Source: Heterodera schachtii (taxonomy: Eukaryota; Nematoda; Chromadorea; Rhabditida; Heteroderidae). From it: a stretch of 64,000 bases of DNA. The notes under the pieces are model-generated. The model did not search any database and was not told the origin of the DNA. It saw only the letters and a program-made list of their open reading frames with translations. The position numbers and the translations under genes were made by a program. Of this stretch, positions 1-10,832 are shown one piece after another (the stretch's first letter is position 1; each line of letters opens with the position of its first letter). The stretch spans positions 840,492 to 904,491 of the forward strand of contig SIJG01000012.1 in NCBI GenBank assembly GCA_023374025.1. The letters are read 5' to 3'.

Positions 1-78
1 TTTGCAATTATTTTTTTCATCTTTTTTTGACAAATTAAGGCATAATACTTTGCTAAAGAATTCTTAACAACTTTTTTT

Positions 79-1090
79 ATGGCATCAAACACTACCGAAC
101 AAGAAGAAAACCCCTCCGGGGTCGAACCTTCGAAAGAGGAATTAGTCCATAAATGTCCTTATCATAAAGAAACAAAAGAAAAGATTGAAGCCGAGTCTAA
201 TGAGTTATTCACTGAGCTCATAGAAAAGGTGTACTCAAAAAAGTCTATTTTTACATGATTTAATCCCGCAAAAATTTTCAGGACGCACAGAATGATGAAC
301 TCCGTGCACAAAATGCAGACCACATCAAAACGATCAACCAACAGAAATCACAAATTGAACAGAAAGATAAAGTCATTGCAAAAGTCCGGAATGAAAATGA
401 GAAGCAAGCAAAAAAGATAGAAACAATTAAAATGGCGAACAAGGAATTGAAGGCCAAATTTTGCTCGATGCCAACGTAGAGATAAAAGAAGAAATCATCA
501 AAACCCACGAGAAAAAAATTGCCGAACAGCAAGAAGAAATTGCCGGACTCAAGGAGACCAATCAAAATCACGAAAAAAAATTGCCAAACTGGAGCAGAGA
601 AACACTCAATTGCAGGAGATCAACAAAAATCAGCAAGAAAAATTTGCCAGACTAAAGGCGTTGCTGTTTACCACCGGCAATGCGGAGCAGAGCAAAAACC
701 TTCAATCATTTAGCATCGGGTAAGTGTAAATTTTGTCTTTTAAATTAAATAACCCAAATTATTTTTTGTTAGAATAACCTGTGCTGCTACAGTTTAAAAA
801 TTTTTGATATATGCAATTAAAAAAATTCTAAGACTCCTTGGCCAGAACCGATATGACCCCGATCACTTTTTCTTTCCAGTGTTAAATTATAGTTCCTGTT
901 CCGGTGTTAATTTATTCGGGTTTTTCTCTAAAATCCTGATCAAATAAAGTGGCAAAAATTTGGAATTTAATATAACTATTATTTATAGAAATCCGTCGCA
1001 AATCTGACATTGGCAGACGAATTGGCAGGCTGCAAGCCCAAAACGGTGTTAGAGAAAGAGAAAAAGGACGACAAGTTGGCAGAAAATTGA
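79..1090 (+). pseudogene. Damaged member of the coiled-coil gene family (gene P)
   Basis: The start ATG is at 79. Exon 1 (79-228, phase 0) ends at a GT donor at 229; exon 2 starts at 282 after ttttcag; a last exon starts at 989 after tttatag and ends at TGA 1088-1090. The layout (a 47-50 codon first exon carrying Cys residues, then a long Glu/Lys/Gln-rich heptad exon) is that of genes A, B and C. Exon 2 is predicted coiled coil with no signal peptide or membrane segment. The frame is broken twice, both at homopolymers: a T run near 462 and an A8 run near 573. A one- or two-base change at each restores a continuous coiled coil up to the donor at 720. The exon 2/last-exon phase also does not fit. 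Function unknown. It may be a real pseudogene or long-read indel error; raw reads would tell. Confidence 0.6.
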
Positions 1091-1484
1091 ACTTCTCTTA
1101 ATAATATTCACAGTTAATTAGACAAATTTTTTGCCAAGTGTAAAATGATTTCATTAATTGGCAAATTTGGCTTAATTTCATTTTCGTCTTACCTACAATA
1201 AAATAAAATAAGAGATGGTTAATAATATCAGTTTTTGGTTTGAATTTTTAAAAATGTTTCGTAAACTCTTAATTTTTTGGCAAAAAGGAAAGAATCATTT
1301 TAATACATTAATTATAGAATTCCATAATTGAGCCATCCTATTTATTGTTTACGAAAATCTGCAAAAGTTAATTAATTTTTTTGCAAAAAAAAAAATTCAT
1401 TTTTACGCGAATTTTTCTCTTGAAAATTTTTGCACAATTTTTATTTTTTTCACAATTTCGTTTAGGACGAATGGATCTTCATTT

Positions 1485-1590
1485 TGCCTTTAAAATAGTC
1501 TCGTTCATTTTTGTTCCGCCGTCCCCCATCCACCAAAAACCGTAACGCAAATGATGGCATAATAATGCATCATTAGATTGTGATTAAACA
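1485..1590. repeat. Dispersed ~100 bp repeat, copy 1
   Basis: This stretch (…aaaatagtctcgtt…gttccgccgtcc…gcaaatgatggcataa…gcatcatta…) recurs at about 29598-29695 with small differences and in the same orientation. No open frame is shared, so it is a non-coding dispersed repeat, probably the edge of an uncharacterised element. The rest of 1091-1484 is AT-rich with AATAAA-type tetra- and hexamers just after the gene P stop and nothing else I can name. Confidence 0.5.
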
Positions 1591-1627
1591 AGTAAAGCAA
1601 AAAATTTTAATTGCTGACGTTGTCCAA

Positions 1628-2236
1628 ATGGTGTACCGATATTTGCGCCGCGACCTTTGCGCCCGACACTTGCGCCGCCAGTAAAAAATGGACATTTGCG
1701 CCGCGAAATTCGCCCCACAAAACCCATTTGCACCATTATTCAAAAAATAAATTTAAAATCATCAAAAATTATATTTTTATTTTTCTTGGCATCAAATTTG
1801 CCTTTGCTGCTGATGTAAGCATTGACAAAAAACAAAAAATTAGGTGTCTATCTTTGTGATTAGCTTTTTAATTAGCTTTTTTGTTGTTGTTGCTGCACAG
1901 TCGTTTGAGTAAGATTTGTTGAAAATTAGCAACAATGTTTTAAAAATATATTTTTGACAGAGCTGCGCAAATGTCAATTTTTATTGGGCGGCGCAAGTGT
2001 CAATGCGCAAAGTTCGCAGTGCAAATGTCGGCATCAATTAATTAATGAATTCACGCAAAAACTTTTAATTGCTCTGTCGTTGTCCAAATTTTTGCAACAA
2101 AAAATGACGAAAATTGACAAAAACACGAATGAGGCAAGTCACAAAAATACGAAAGTGTAAGTGTGTGGGGCCTAAAATGTGTTAGGCGCAAAATGGGGCG
2201 GCGCAAGTGTTTGCGGCAAAAATGTCGGTACACCAT
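1628..2236. mobile_element. Inverted-repeat element with GGTGTACCGA ends
   Basis: The ends are atggtgtaccga (1628) and tcggtacaccat (ending 2236), exact reverse complements. Further in, both arms carry iterated 'ttgcgccgc' / 'gcggcgcaa' words. The interior holds a second inner copy of 'cgttgtccaaatt'. It is about 610 bp and codes for nothing convincing; the open frames here are translations of the arms. I found no clear target-site duplication, so the superfamily is open. Confidence 0.55.
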
Positions 2237-2432
2237 GATCTTCATTTAGCAATTAAAATTGTCAAGCTCAATTAAGTTTAGCCGTCGCCCCCTCCTCCAA
2301 ATGGTGCGGAGTCCTCCTTATAAGGCCACTCTAACGTATATATATTTCATATCATGCTAATTATTGAAATTTATGAAACGGATTGTCCGCTGACTGATTG
2401 TCCAATAAACAGATTGTCCGGACCCGCTGATT

Positions 2433-2948
2433 TATATAGGGCGGAACAGGACAAAACACAGCCGCCGAAACACAGCCGCCGAAACGCAGCCGCCGAAACA
2501 CAGCCGGCCAAAACACAGCGGGCCGAAACACAGCCGAGACATAACACAGCCGGGAATAAATTTTTAAAAAAATTTTCTAACTTAGAAATTTTTCAAGAAA
2601 AAAATCTTAGAAAAATTTTTCTTTGAAAATTCTATGAGAAAAAAATTTTTCAAGAAATTTTCAGCGATTTTTTTGGAAATTTTTTTGAAAATTCTTAGTA
2701 AATTTTGAAAAAATCGCTGAAAATTTCTGGAAAAATTTTTTTCTCATAGAATTTTCAAAGAAAAATTTTTCTAAGATTTTTTTCTTGAAAAATTTCTAAG
2801 TTAGAAAAATTTTTTAAAAATTTATTCCCGGCTGTGTTATGTCTCGGCTGTGTTTCGGCCCGCTGTGTTTTGGCCGGCTGTGTTTCGGCGGCTGCGTTTC
2901 GGCGGCTGTGTTTCGGCGGCTGTGTTTTGGGGTGTACCGTATATAGGG
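2433..2948. mobile_element. Foldback/MULE-like MITE with very long inverted repeats
   Basis: Two arms, about 2453-2675 and 2707-2928, are near-perfect inverted repeats separated by about 31 bp; the outer tips (cggaaca…/…tgtaccg) extend the match to 2442 and 2939. The arms start with four to six GC-rich 'cagccgccgaaac' iterations and then become AT-rich. A 9-bp direct repeat, tatataggg, stands immediately outside both ends (2433-2441 and 2940-2948) and is a plausible target-site duplication. Long inverted repeats with 9-bp duplication are typical of Mutator-like or foldback elements; no transposase is present. The mirror-image open frames on both strands are a by-product of the palindrome. A G run follows at 2946-2960. 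Confidence 0.75.
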
Positions 2949-3085
2949 GGGGGGGGGGGGATGGAAAGAAACAAAAATAAATTATAAAAAATTGAATTTT
3001 CAAATATTAATTTTTCTTCTTTTTGCTGCCTTCAAATGAATTAATTTCAAACAATAAAAATAGTTATTTAATTTATTTTTGGATA

Positions 3086-6000
3086 ATGGATTTGCTCCTT
3101 TTCCAACGCGACAAATACGATTTGTTGTACAATTGTACGAATTTCGATGCCAATTTGGTGCCAATTGGGCAACGCATTCACACTGTTCACGGAATCATTC
3201 TAATCATTATGTTTTTTTTGTTCGAAGTAAGTTTCCACAGAATATGTATTTCAATGAAAATATTTAAAAAATTTAGCTGATTAAAAATCTTTTTCATTTT
3301 TCATAAAACCCTAATTTTTTTAAATAATGGTGAAAAACTTCTGGAAACAGATATAAAACTTAATCGGCAAATCGTTTCAACTTTTAAAATCTGAAATTAA
3401 ATTTCTTAAATCACTCAAATTCGAAGTTTTTCTTATTGGAACTAAAAAGCAACGCACACTCGGAGGCGCAGATTTGGGGTCATTTGGCGCCGACGTTTTG
3501 GTACCAGCACGAATTTTTGGAGCTGTAACTTTTTTCTTTGTCGACCAAATCCAACAATCATGATATAATCCAAAAGTCTTACATGTTTAGAAGCTGACAA
3601 GGATGGGTCATGGTCGTTTAACCAAACCGAAACCGAAAACGGCTTTTTGGCCACCGAAACCCGGGGTTCCAAAACCGGCACTTTATTCTAGGGAAGGATA
3701 CAATTATTAGTCCCTCTTCCCGATTCGGTCTCGGGAACAGAGACTGCCGGAGGAGAGGCCCGATGTGAATAAAAGTGATCGAGAGCAAGACCCCGGGGAC
3801 GTAATCAAATGGGGAGGGGGTGATCAAAGAACCGCCCACTCTAACAGAGCATGTGTAAGAGGCTTCGAAAGATACCAAGATTTGTTGGATTTGTGTCTAC
3901 AAAAAAAAGTGGTTAAAATGCAAAAATTCGGGTTAGAAAAATTCGGCGCAAAAATGACCCTTTTCTTATTATGGTGCCTGAGCATCATTAATTGTTCCAT
4001 TAGTTGTTGTACATTCCATGCATGTTGTCCATGTACAACAAGTTGTCAAATGCCTGCTACAAATTGTTGTTCTACATCGGTATCACAGACATGGTAAATC
4101 ATATAGAAAAAACAACATATATTCTTTATATAAATTATGATAAATGTTAATCCAGGGCTGTAATTCGTACTTGGATACCAAGGACGTCCTTGGATTTGGG
4201 CTTACAGTTAGAATCTTGGAACATTCAAAGAGTCCTGATTTCCAAGCTGAACTATAAATCCATTCCACCGAAAAACACAAACCAATTAAATAAAATTAAT
4301 CATTTTTCATTGCATATGATAAAAAATTTTTATGCTTCCTTGGATTTGACGAATTTTTGCCGTTATGTCCTTGGAATCAGCATACCCGTCCTTGGAAACC
4401 GAGTTTTTCCAAGGGCAGCCCTGTGTTAATCAATATAAATTTCAGTTGGTTATGCTGATGAATGGATTTGAGACAGGTAAATTTAATGGAAAAATGGCTT
4501 ATTGTTTGGGCATAATTTCTTAATTGAGGCTTATTGTCCATTAATGGCGCAGTTTTCTGCACATACCCTGACTTAATTTACACGTCTGGCTCTGTTGGTT
4601 TATGTAAGAATTTTTTTTTTTTTTGGAGAATTTTGGTTACAAAAAATTAAATCCATTTTTAGCTCTGTGGTACGCAGGTATTAAAAAAAAAATTATTTTT
4701 ACGCCAAAATTTTATTTTTTTGAAACCGGAGCTGAACTTTTGCTGGCCATCAACCGTTGTCTTGAGCTAGTTGCCCCAAAATTGGCTCACCAAATTTACC
4801 ACGGTATGGGAAGAGTACATCTGCTAGGAATGTGCGAGAAATGATTTTTACTGAGAATTGAAAACCGAGAAGCAAAAACCCGAGAAATTTCTCGGGTCGA
4901 GAACCGATGAAAATTAATTATTGAAACGTATATTTTTAAATCAAAAACATACACATGAAAAAGGAGGAGGGGGGGGGGACGAGGTTAACCAAAATTTTGT
5001 GATGGATTTTTAAACCAGGGTTGCCGCGGGTCCAAGAAATATCGGGTCGGGATTCGGGTCGGGTCGGCCGAAAAGGGTCGGGTTTCGGGACGGGAAAAAT
5101 GTCGGGTTTCGGGACTCAACTCAATTGACAAAATTTTATTTACATGTTCAAAAATCAATACGAAAATTTTGATTTAGAAATTTGAGTGCAATTTATTAAC
5201 TGATTTTGACCAAATTGTCAAATTTTTTGCTATTTTAAGATTAAGCGACGAATTTTTTTGCTTTTAAAAATGCTTTTTTTGCGCGAGTTTTTTCAAAAAA
5301 ATTTTTAGAATTTTTAATACGATTTGTTAACAGATTTTGTCCAAAAAATGACAAAAGGTAAAAAATTTTGATTTCATTGAATACAATCGTTAATATAAAT
5401 TCTTATTTTGTCTCGAAATCCGACCCAAAATCATCGGTTCGGTTTCGGGACGAGAAAAGTGTCCGGTTTCGGGATTCGGAATGCGGGCGGCAACCCTGGT
5501 TTAAACGCCGAAATTAACTACTTTTTTTTCTCTTTTGTTTTTAAAACCGTATTTTTTTGCGGCGTGCTTTTTCAACAGACTTCGGATAGGCGCCACCGGG
5601 TAATATTCGAAATTTTGCCGATTCCAATAAATAAATAGTTAATTATTTTAATTACCTAAATTAACCATTTTGAGGCAATCGCACTTGGTGGCTGTGCATT
5701 GTGCCGACAGTTTATGCCATTATTCTGTCATTGTACACGCCGCCCATTCTGTTCTCTGGCCAGTACATGTCCTGGTTCTTCAACCCATACGTCGGTTATG
5801 TGGATGATTTTGGTAGAAATGTAATGATTTTTCAAATAAATTTTGATTTATTATACCGTATCAATTTCCCAATTACAGTACCACAGCCCAATGCACACGT
5901 TGGTTTTGATTTTTGAATTTAAATGTTCATATCGCCATTCATTTGCAAACTTTGCAAGCTGAGATTACAAAAAAAAAAAAAAACAAATTACAGTATCCAT

Positions 6001-7213
6001 GACATGTTCGTCATCTTCGGCTTGTCCGCCATCTACATAACATTTTCCGTTATACTTATCATCCAGACACAATCTTACAATGCACATCACCAGGCCACTC
6101 TCAGCCAAAAATTGGTGCGATTTACGAAATTTATAGATATGGCTGCTGGCATTTTTAAATGCTTAAAATCGCAAAAATTTGGCAAATGAGCCAAAATATC
6201 AAATTTCTATTTTTGAAAAAGATAAAAACTGTTTTTTCACACAATCAAAATTTTTAAATGAATTTTTTCACCAAATTGTTTATTAAATTTCATAATTATT
6301 TTCTAAAAATTTTTATAGACATTCCTCCAAGTTGTGCTGATCAGCTTCTTCAACGGAATGGCTGCTGGCATTTACATTTACATGCAGTCAGTGCGTATCA
6401 GCGACGCACTGATCATCGCCGGCACTTACGCATGGCTTTTGGCACATGGTACTCAAATGGGCGTTTTTCATTTATTAATTTCTTAAAAATTCTTTTAAAA
6501 AAATTAATTAAAAAATTTTAAGTGAAAGGAAGGATTGGCGATCGAAAGTGTTATTTTTCTTTTAAATTTTATGTTTATTAGTCCATTTTTGATGATATAT
6601 TAAAAATCGAAATTTTCTAATTTTAGAAATTTATCGAGAAAATACCCCAAAAAAATATATTTTTGAAAATTTTTTGGTTCATAATAAAGGGCCCATTTAT
6701 CAGAGGCTTTTTTTTTGAAAAATGTTAAAATATTCACTTAAAATATGCATATAAATTTGCAAAATATGCTCAAATATACAAAATATGCATATGGAAACAC
6801 GTCCTAGAATCTTCAAAAATATGTTTTTCATACATTTTTGACCATTTTTGCAAATTTCGGAAATCCTAAGGATTGGAAAATTTTTTAAATTTATACATTG
6901 AATAAAGTTTAAAAAAATAGATAAATTTTATATATATATTTTTTTTTTATTTAAAGGAATTCCGCCGCTGATTTATTTGGCACTGAACAAAACCATTCGT
7001 ACAGACTTTGTGCGCTATGCCAAAATTATTGTGTACAAATGTACGCATCGTTCTCATCAACAGCAAGCGCAAACACTCACCATTTTACCAATGACGTCAT
7101 TGCGCGGGGTCCAATTGAGAGGACGGAACAATGCCAACTTTGTCGGCACAAATGCCAATTTTCACACCCGCGGAAATCGCAACACAATACGACCAGTATC
7201 ACATGCATTTTAA
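3086..7213 (+). CDS. Serpentine chemoreceptor, Srt family (7TM GPCR)
   Basis: Eleven exons with consistent phases: 3086-3226, 4004-4093, 4446-4476, 4529-4603, 4663-4677, 4732-4803, 5675-5820, 5879-5898, 5994-6114, 6319-6448, 6957-7213; about 365 residues, normal for Srt receptors. Visible family marks are an N-terminal YNC, 'LLYIPC' plus 'YKLLFYIGITDM' in TM1/2, 'GAVFCTYPDL', 'LLLAINRCLEL' in TM3, 'WFFNP' before TM5, 'LISFFNGMAAGIYIYM' in TM6, and 'IPPLIYLALNKTIR' in TM7 followed by a basic tail. Srt proteins are nematode-specific, presumed chemosensory receptors of ciliated neurons; the ligand cannot be read. I start at 3086, close to YNC, although an in-frame ATG exists at 3023. Introns 1 and 6 carry MITEs. 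Exon 5 is only 15 bp. Confidence 0.9.
3477..3960. mobile_element. Inverted-repeat MITE (GACCAAATCCAACA family) in Srt intron 1
   Basis: The outer ends gggtcatttggcgcc (left) and ggcgcaaaaatgaccc (right, ending 3960) are inverted. Inside them 'tttgtcgaccaaatccaaca' on the left faces 'tgttggatttgtgtctacaaa' on the right. About 250 bp of unrelated sequence (about 3600-3850) sits in the middle. The same arms recur at 12608-12911, 13250-13960 and 16371-16562. Confidence 0.55.
5016..5498. mobile_element. hAT-like MITE in Srt intron 6
   Basis: The ends are cagggttgccgcgggt (5016) and gcgggcggcaaccctg (ending 5498). They are flanked by ttttaaac (5008-5015) and gtttaaac (5499-5506), an 8-bp duplication with one mismatch. 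CAGGG termini plus an 8-bp duplication are hallmarks of hAT elements. Sub-terminal sequence is an iterated 'cgggtttcggga' word on both sides in opposite orientation. It has no coding capacity and must use a transposase elsewhere. Confidence 0.75.
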
Positions 7214-7237
7214 TGTTTTATTGTCATGAATTTTGAA

Positions 7238-7243
7238 AATAAA
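7238..7243 (+). other. Poly(A) signal of the Srt gene
   Basis: AATAAA lies 25 bp after the Srt stop codon, in AT-rich sequence with no other signal nearby. Confidence 0.5.
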
Positions 7244-7465
7244 GGACAATACTTATTAAAAATTTTGAGTATCATAAGAAAAAACTGAATATAGAATTGT
7301 TATTTTTATGTATATTATGAAAAGAAGAATTTTCATACAAATAGAAAAGTTCTATTTTTGAAAATAGCTGCTTTTTAGTTGTCTTCGTTTTTTAATATGA
7401 ATAATTTTGGGTTCCGATTGAGAACGCCAGAAAATTACGAATTTATTAAGAAATTATCAGGGGAA

Positions 7466-7901
7466 AGTATGAAGAGGAACATGAAGAAAACAATAAAGAT
7501 GGTAACATATTACTTATTTTTATCAATATAATTTTTTATTTTTTTAAAATGCAACTAAATTAAATTTTTTTTTAACAATTTCAGAGCATAATTATCGAGA
7601 AAAAGACCATGAGACGGCTAATTTGATGAAGAGAGCAATGAAAAGTTGCATATCAAATTTATTATTGCAAATTTAATAATCAGTCATTAAAATGTTTTAC
7701 AAAATCTTTTTTTCTATATTAACTAATAAAAATTAATCACAAATATTGTTTTGGTTGATCAACACCAATTCTTTTTTTTTCATTTAAATTCAGTATCAAA
7801 TTGATAAATTTGTACCGCAAATGGTTGAAATAGCGAAGGCGAACTCGGACAATATCACAGTTTCAACACTGTCCGGCATAGAATTAGGGTCAGTTGACTA
7901 A
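7466..7901 (+). pseudogene. Degenerate fragment of the coiled-coil family
   Basis: Three short pieces resemble parts of genes A-C. At about 7466-7501 the words KYEEEHEENNKD correspond to the end of exon 1 in gene A (KYEKEYNENQEK). After ttcag, from 7585, SIIIEKK matches the start of exon 2 in B and C (DVIIEV, DTIIEE) but stops after 13 codons. A third open exon runs from 7794 (after ttcag) to TAA 7899-7901 and has no match I can name. The first two pieces do not keep a frame, so this is a decayed copy rather than a working gene. The third piece may be unrelated. Confidence 0.4.
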
Positions 7902-8027
7902 AAAGAAAACATTTTACTGGAAAACGGATTAATCTGATTAAACTCAATTTAATTTCTAAAATTATAGCGAAAAGGAACAATTGAAATTATTTAATAAAAT
8001 CCCAATAATAATTTAATTTACATTTAG

Positions 8028-10083
8028 CTACATACATACATGAACATTTTGCATTATTTGGATTGTTTTAAAAATAAAAAGTTTCAATGCGCCACTAAAT
8101 ACGGTGTGCTTTTTTGTGCCGTCGTATGAAACGACGTCAACAATTTCGGCACTGGTAATGACACGAGATTTGGTTTCGGAACTTAGAGCGGTTGTCGCTT
8201 CAAGCGACAAATAAGGGAAATTTAAGTTTGATTATGGCGCCGTAAAGAGCCAAAGTTAAGTTATATATAATTAAATTTTGAAATTTCTCCTAGTTTAATT
8301 TTTCCTACTTATATTATATTCAGAAAGAGTGGCCAAGTTTCTTTTTTCCAAAATAAGACAAAATGGCTGAAAAACTAAGATTCTGACCTGTTTTTTCGTG
8401 GCTCGCTTTTTCCAAGAGACTTTTTGGGAACAAGGGGCCGGCGGTGCAGGCGGGAAAATTTTTGAAAATTTGAATGCAATTTGTTAACAGATTTTCACCA
8501 AAATAACCAATTTTTGAGATTTTTAGCCACTTTTTTATGAAAAAATAAGTATTGGAAGCCCCGCCCGTCGGTGCCGATAGGCGCCGCTGGAGGAAAAATT
8601 GAAATTTTGATCATTTTTTTTTTTTTTTTACAAATTTTCACTGAAATTTAGAGCATTTTACACTAAGAAAATGAAATAAAAACGCAATTTTTTTTTTCAA
8701 AATCGAATTAATTCAAATATCCGCTTCAATAAAAAACAAGATAAGTTAAGTTATTCAAATTTTGCATTTTTTATTTTTAAATCCAAAAATAAGCACAAAA
8801 TAAGCACAATAAGCACGTAATGCTAAAATAAGCACAAATCTTAGAAATAAGCACACTTGGCCACTCTGATTATATTACAAATTTTTTGTATTCTTTTTCA
8901 GTTTGGCTTGGCACGACTTGGCTCAAATGTTGGGATAAAAAAAGTAAAAGCTTTAAATTTTTATTTTTATAAAATAAAACGCTAAAATTTAATACCGTCC
9001 CGTTTCAAGCAACTTTAAAATGGATTACATAAAGCAAAAATAAACGAAAAGCCTCATTAAGCAGTCACCCATATAAGTATGGCTTACGCTGTGCTTTTCA
9101 TTGCGCGCGTTGCATCGGTTCCCATCGCAAAAATTGGGCTCCGTCGTACCATTCATCGCTCGGCATTCGATTAGTTCAAATTTTTTAAGTGGCAGTTGAA
9201 CATCCCACAATTTGTCCATGGTAAAACTGCCTTTGGTGTGGAAAAGCGTCGAATTGGCCGACCCAACACAACGCGCTGAGAAGCAACTCGCATCTTTACA
9301 CCTTAATTTCTTCAACCTCATTAAATTTCCGTAATTAGTGTAATTAATGTGATAATACTTAATTAGTACCCCTCCCACAAAACACACCTTAATTTTTCTA
9401 TCCTCTTTGAATTTTTAATGTAATTAAAGTGTTAATACGTTATTAGTTCCCCCGCCCCCCCCCCCCCCCCCCCACCCTCAAATTTGTTCACTTAATTTCG
9501 GCAAATGTTTTGTCCATTTCCTCGCCATCATTAGCTGTTCCATTCAAACACACAACAATTTCTATACAAATAAATTCATTTATATCATTCAAATAATTAA
9601 AATTTTGATTGGCACCGCTTGGAATTTTGTTGTTACAATTAGAGTTGGAAGTGGCATTGCAAAATGAACAGTCGCCCAATGGTTTGCCACCATCAGTTAA
9701 GCATTTCTTTTCCAACCAAACGCAATCATTAGGGCCGTCGGAAGTGCAACCCTTTGACACTTTTGTCCAACTTTTTCCCGCAATTTCTGTTCAATTAATT
9801 AATTAGAAAATAAAAAATAAACAATTAATTAAGTTCGGGATGATAGGCCCGTCCATTTGATATTTTTCGCAATTACCAAATGTGCAGCTGGACTCAATAC
9901 AAGAATCAGGACCATAGCAAAAATCTGCCACTCTCGGGTCAAAATCTTCGTAATAGGAGAGAGTGTCATGGCACTCGGCCATAGCAAAAGGTACATAAAA
10001 TTAATTAATTGTAATTAACAATTAATTGGAAAAAATACTACGAAATGAAGTCGGATGATGCACAGTAAGAGTAAGAAAAGCAT
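8028..10083 (-). CDS. Cysteine-rich secreted protein, family not recognised
   Basis: Five exons read right to left with matching phases: 10042-10083, 9877-9973, 9492-9786, 9069-9301 and 8028-8197; about 278 residues. Exon 1 encodes a clean signal peptide (MLFLLLLCIIRLHF). The mature part has Cys in clusters (FCYGPDSCIESSC; GCTSDGPNDC; CSFCNATSNSNC; CKDASCFSARC; NFCDGNRCNARN) and several N-glycosylation sites, so it is expected to be exported and disulfide-rich. The last exon lacks Cys and ends in a hydrophobic/basic stretch. The large last intron carries the hAT-like MITE 8321-8868, and intron 3 opens with a long G run in the sense strand. Small Cys-rich secreted proteins are common nematode effector or cuticle/defence candidates; that role is only inference. 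The last exon is the least certain. Confidence 0.6.
8321..8868. mobile_element. hAT-like MITE with perfect 8-bp target duplication
   Basis: It begins cagaaagagtggccaag (8321) and ends cttggccactctg (8868). Exact 8-bp copies of attatatt flank it (8313-8320, 8869-8876). Inner sequence includes 'aataagcac' iterations and a block with 'ggtgccgataggcgccgc' that recurs in the elements near 30.3-30.7 kb and 19.97 kb. There is no transposase. Confidence 0.85.
9450..9473. repeat. Long C homopolymer (G run on the sense strand of the Cys-rich gene)
   Basis: A run of about 23 C, interrupted once, lies about 20-40 bases downstream of the donor of exon 3 of the minus-strand gene. On the transcript it is a G run inside the intron. 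Length may be unreliable in the assembly. Confidence 0.7.
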
Positions 10084-10374
10084 CTAAATTAATATATTAA
10101 AAAATCATTAATTAAAAAAGGATTATTTAATTTTATGGATTTTTCAAAAAAATTTCCATCATTATAAAAAAAATTGAAAAATTATGCTAAATAAATTAAT
10201 GAAGGAATGTGTGGTGAAAAATAAACAGTGATTCACATAACTTATCATTCCAATCACCAACAAAAATAATTCAATTTACCATTAAATAATAATAATTTCC
10301 AAAAAATCTTTTTAACTAAAAAAATAACCAACAAACAATTTGTAGAATTGTAGTAAAAGTGGAAAATTATTTTC

Positions 10375-10545
10375 TGCATATTTCACATTTGGGTTTTCGT
10401 TGCCATAATGATATACATAGTGTTTTTTCTCTTTCTTCTTTTGGTTACTGTATCCATCCGAATTTCTGTTCAATTACGGTAATATTCTTACAAATTCACT
10501 TCCGCATTTGTTTTTATTACACATTGACATTCATTTTTATTAGGC
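10375..10545 (+). repeat. Dispersed repeat, copy 1 (inverted relative to 32588-32745)
   Basis: About 150 bp including 'ttttggttactgtatccatcc' and 'acaaattcacttccgcattt' reappears in reverse complement at 32588-32745 with about 10 percent change by eye. In one frame it reads as a short hydrophobic peptide (LLLVTVSIRISV), but neither copy has an open frame with flanking splice signals, so I treat it as a repeat, possibly an old exon. Confidence 0.5.
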
Positions 10546-10832
10546 ACAGAAAATATTTCTAAAATTGTACATTTTGTTAGCTTATTTATCGGCTTGGCAT
10601 TTTTCCAAATTTGTGTATTAAAAGCCGTATACGGACCCGACCCGTAGCCGATCTCTAATATTGATGTCAAACCGAAATAATTCCGCAAAAAATAATTTTT
10701 TCGTGCATTTCTCATCAAAATAAAGCTGAGAAAAATATTTAAATGAAAAATTCCAACCATAGTAATCATTATTAAACTGAGTAAAGTTACAAAAATCAAA
10801 AAATTGGCTTCTTCAATCTGTGACTGACTCAT
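10488..10832 (-). other. Possible decayed membrane-protein exon (duplicated at 21034-21237)
   Basis: On the minus strand, 114 codons open with MSQSQIEEANFLIF and contain one or two strongly hydrophobic helices followed by basic residues, reminiscent of the first transmembrane segment of a serpentine receptor. The counterpart in unit B is open for only 67 codons and diverges. No matching downstream exon was found, so a working gene is unlikely. The rest of 10084-11881 is AT-rich duplicated DNA without a supported gene. Confidence 0.25.

Noticed and set aside
2354..3003. Two open frames with the same peptide on opposite strands
   Set aside because: They are the two arms of the foldback element read in mirror image, not genes.
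9838..9876. Extension of exon 2 of the Cys-rich gene (NCEKYQMDGP…)
   Set aside because: Open, but leads to a stop and wrong phase; the gtaatt donor at 9876 fits the next exon.
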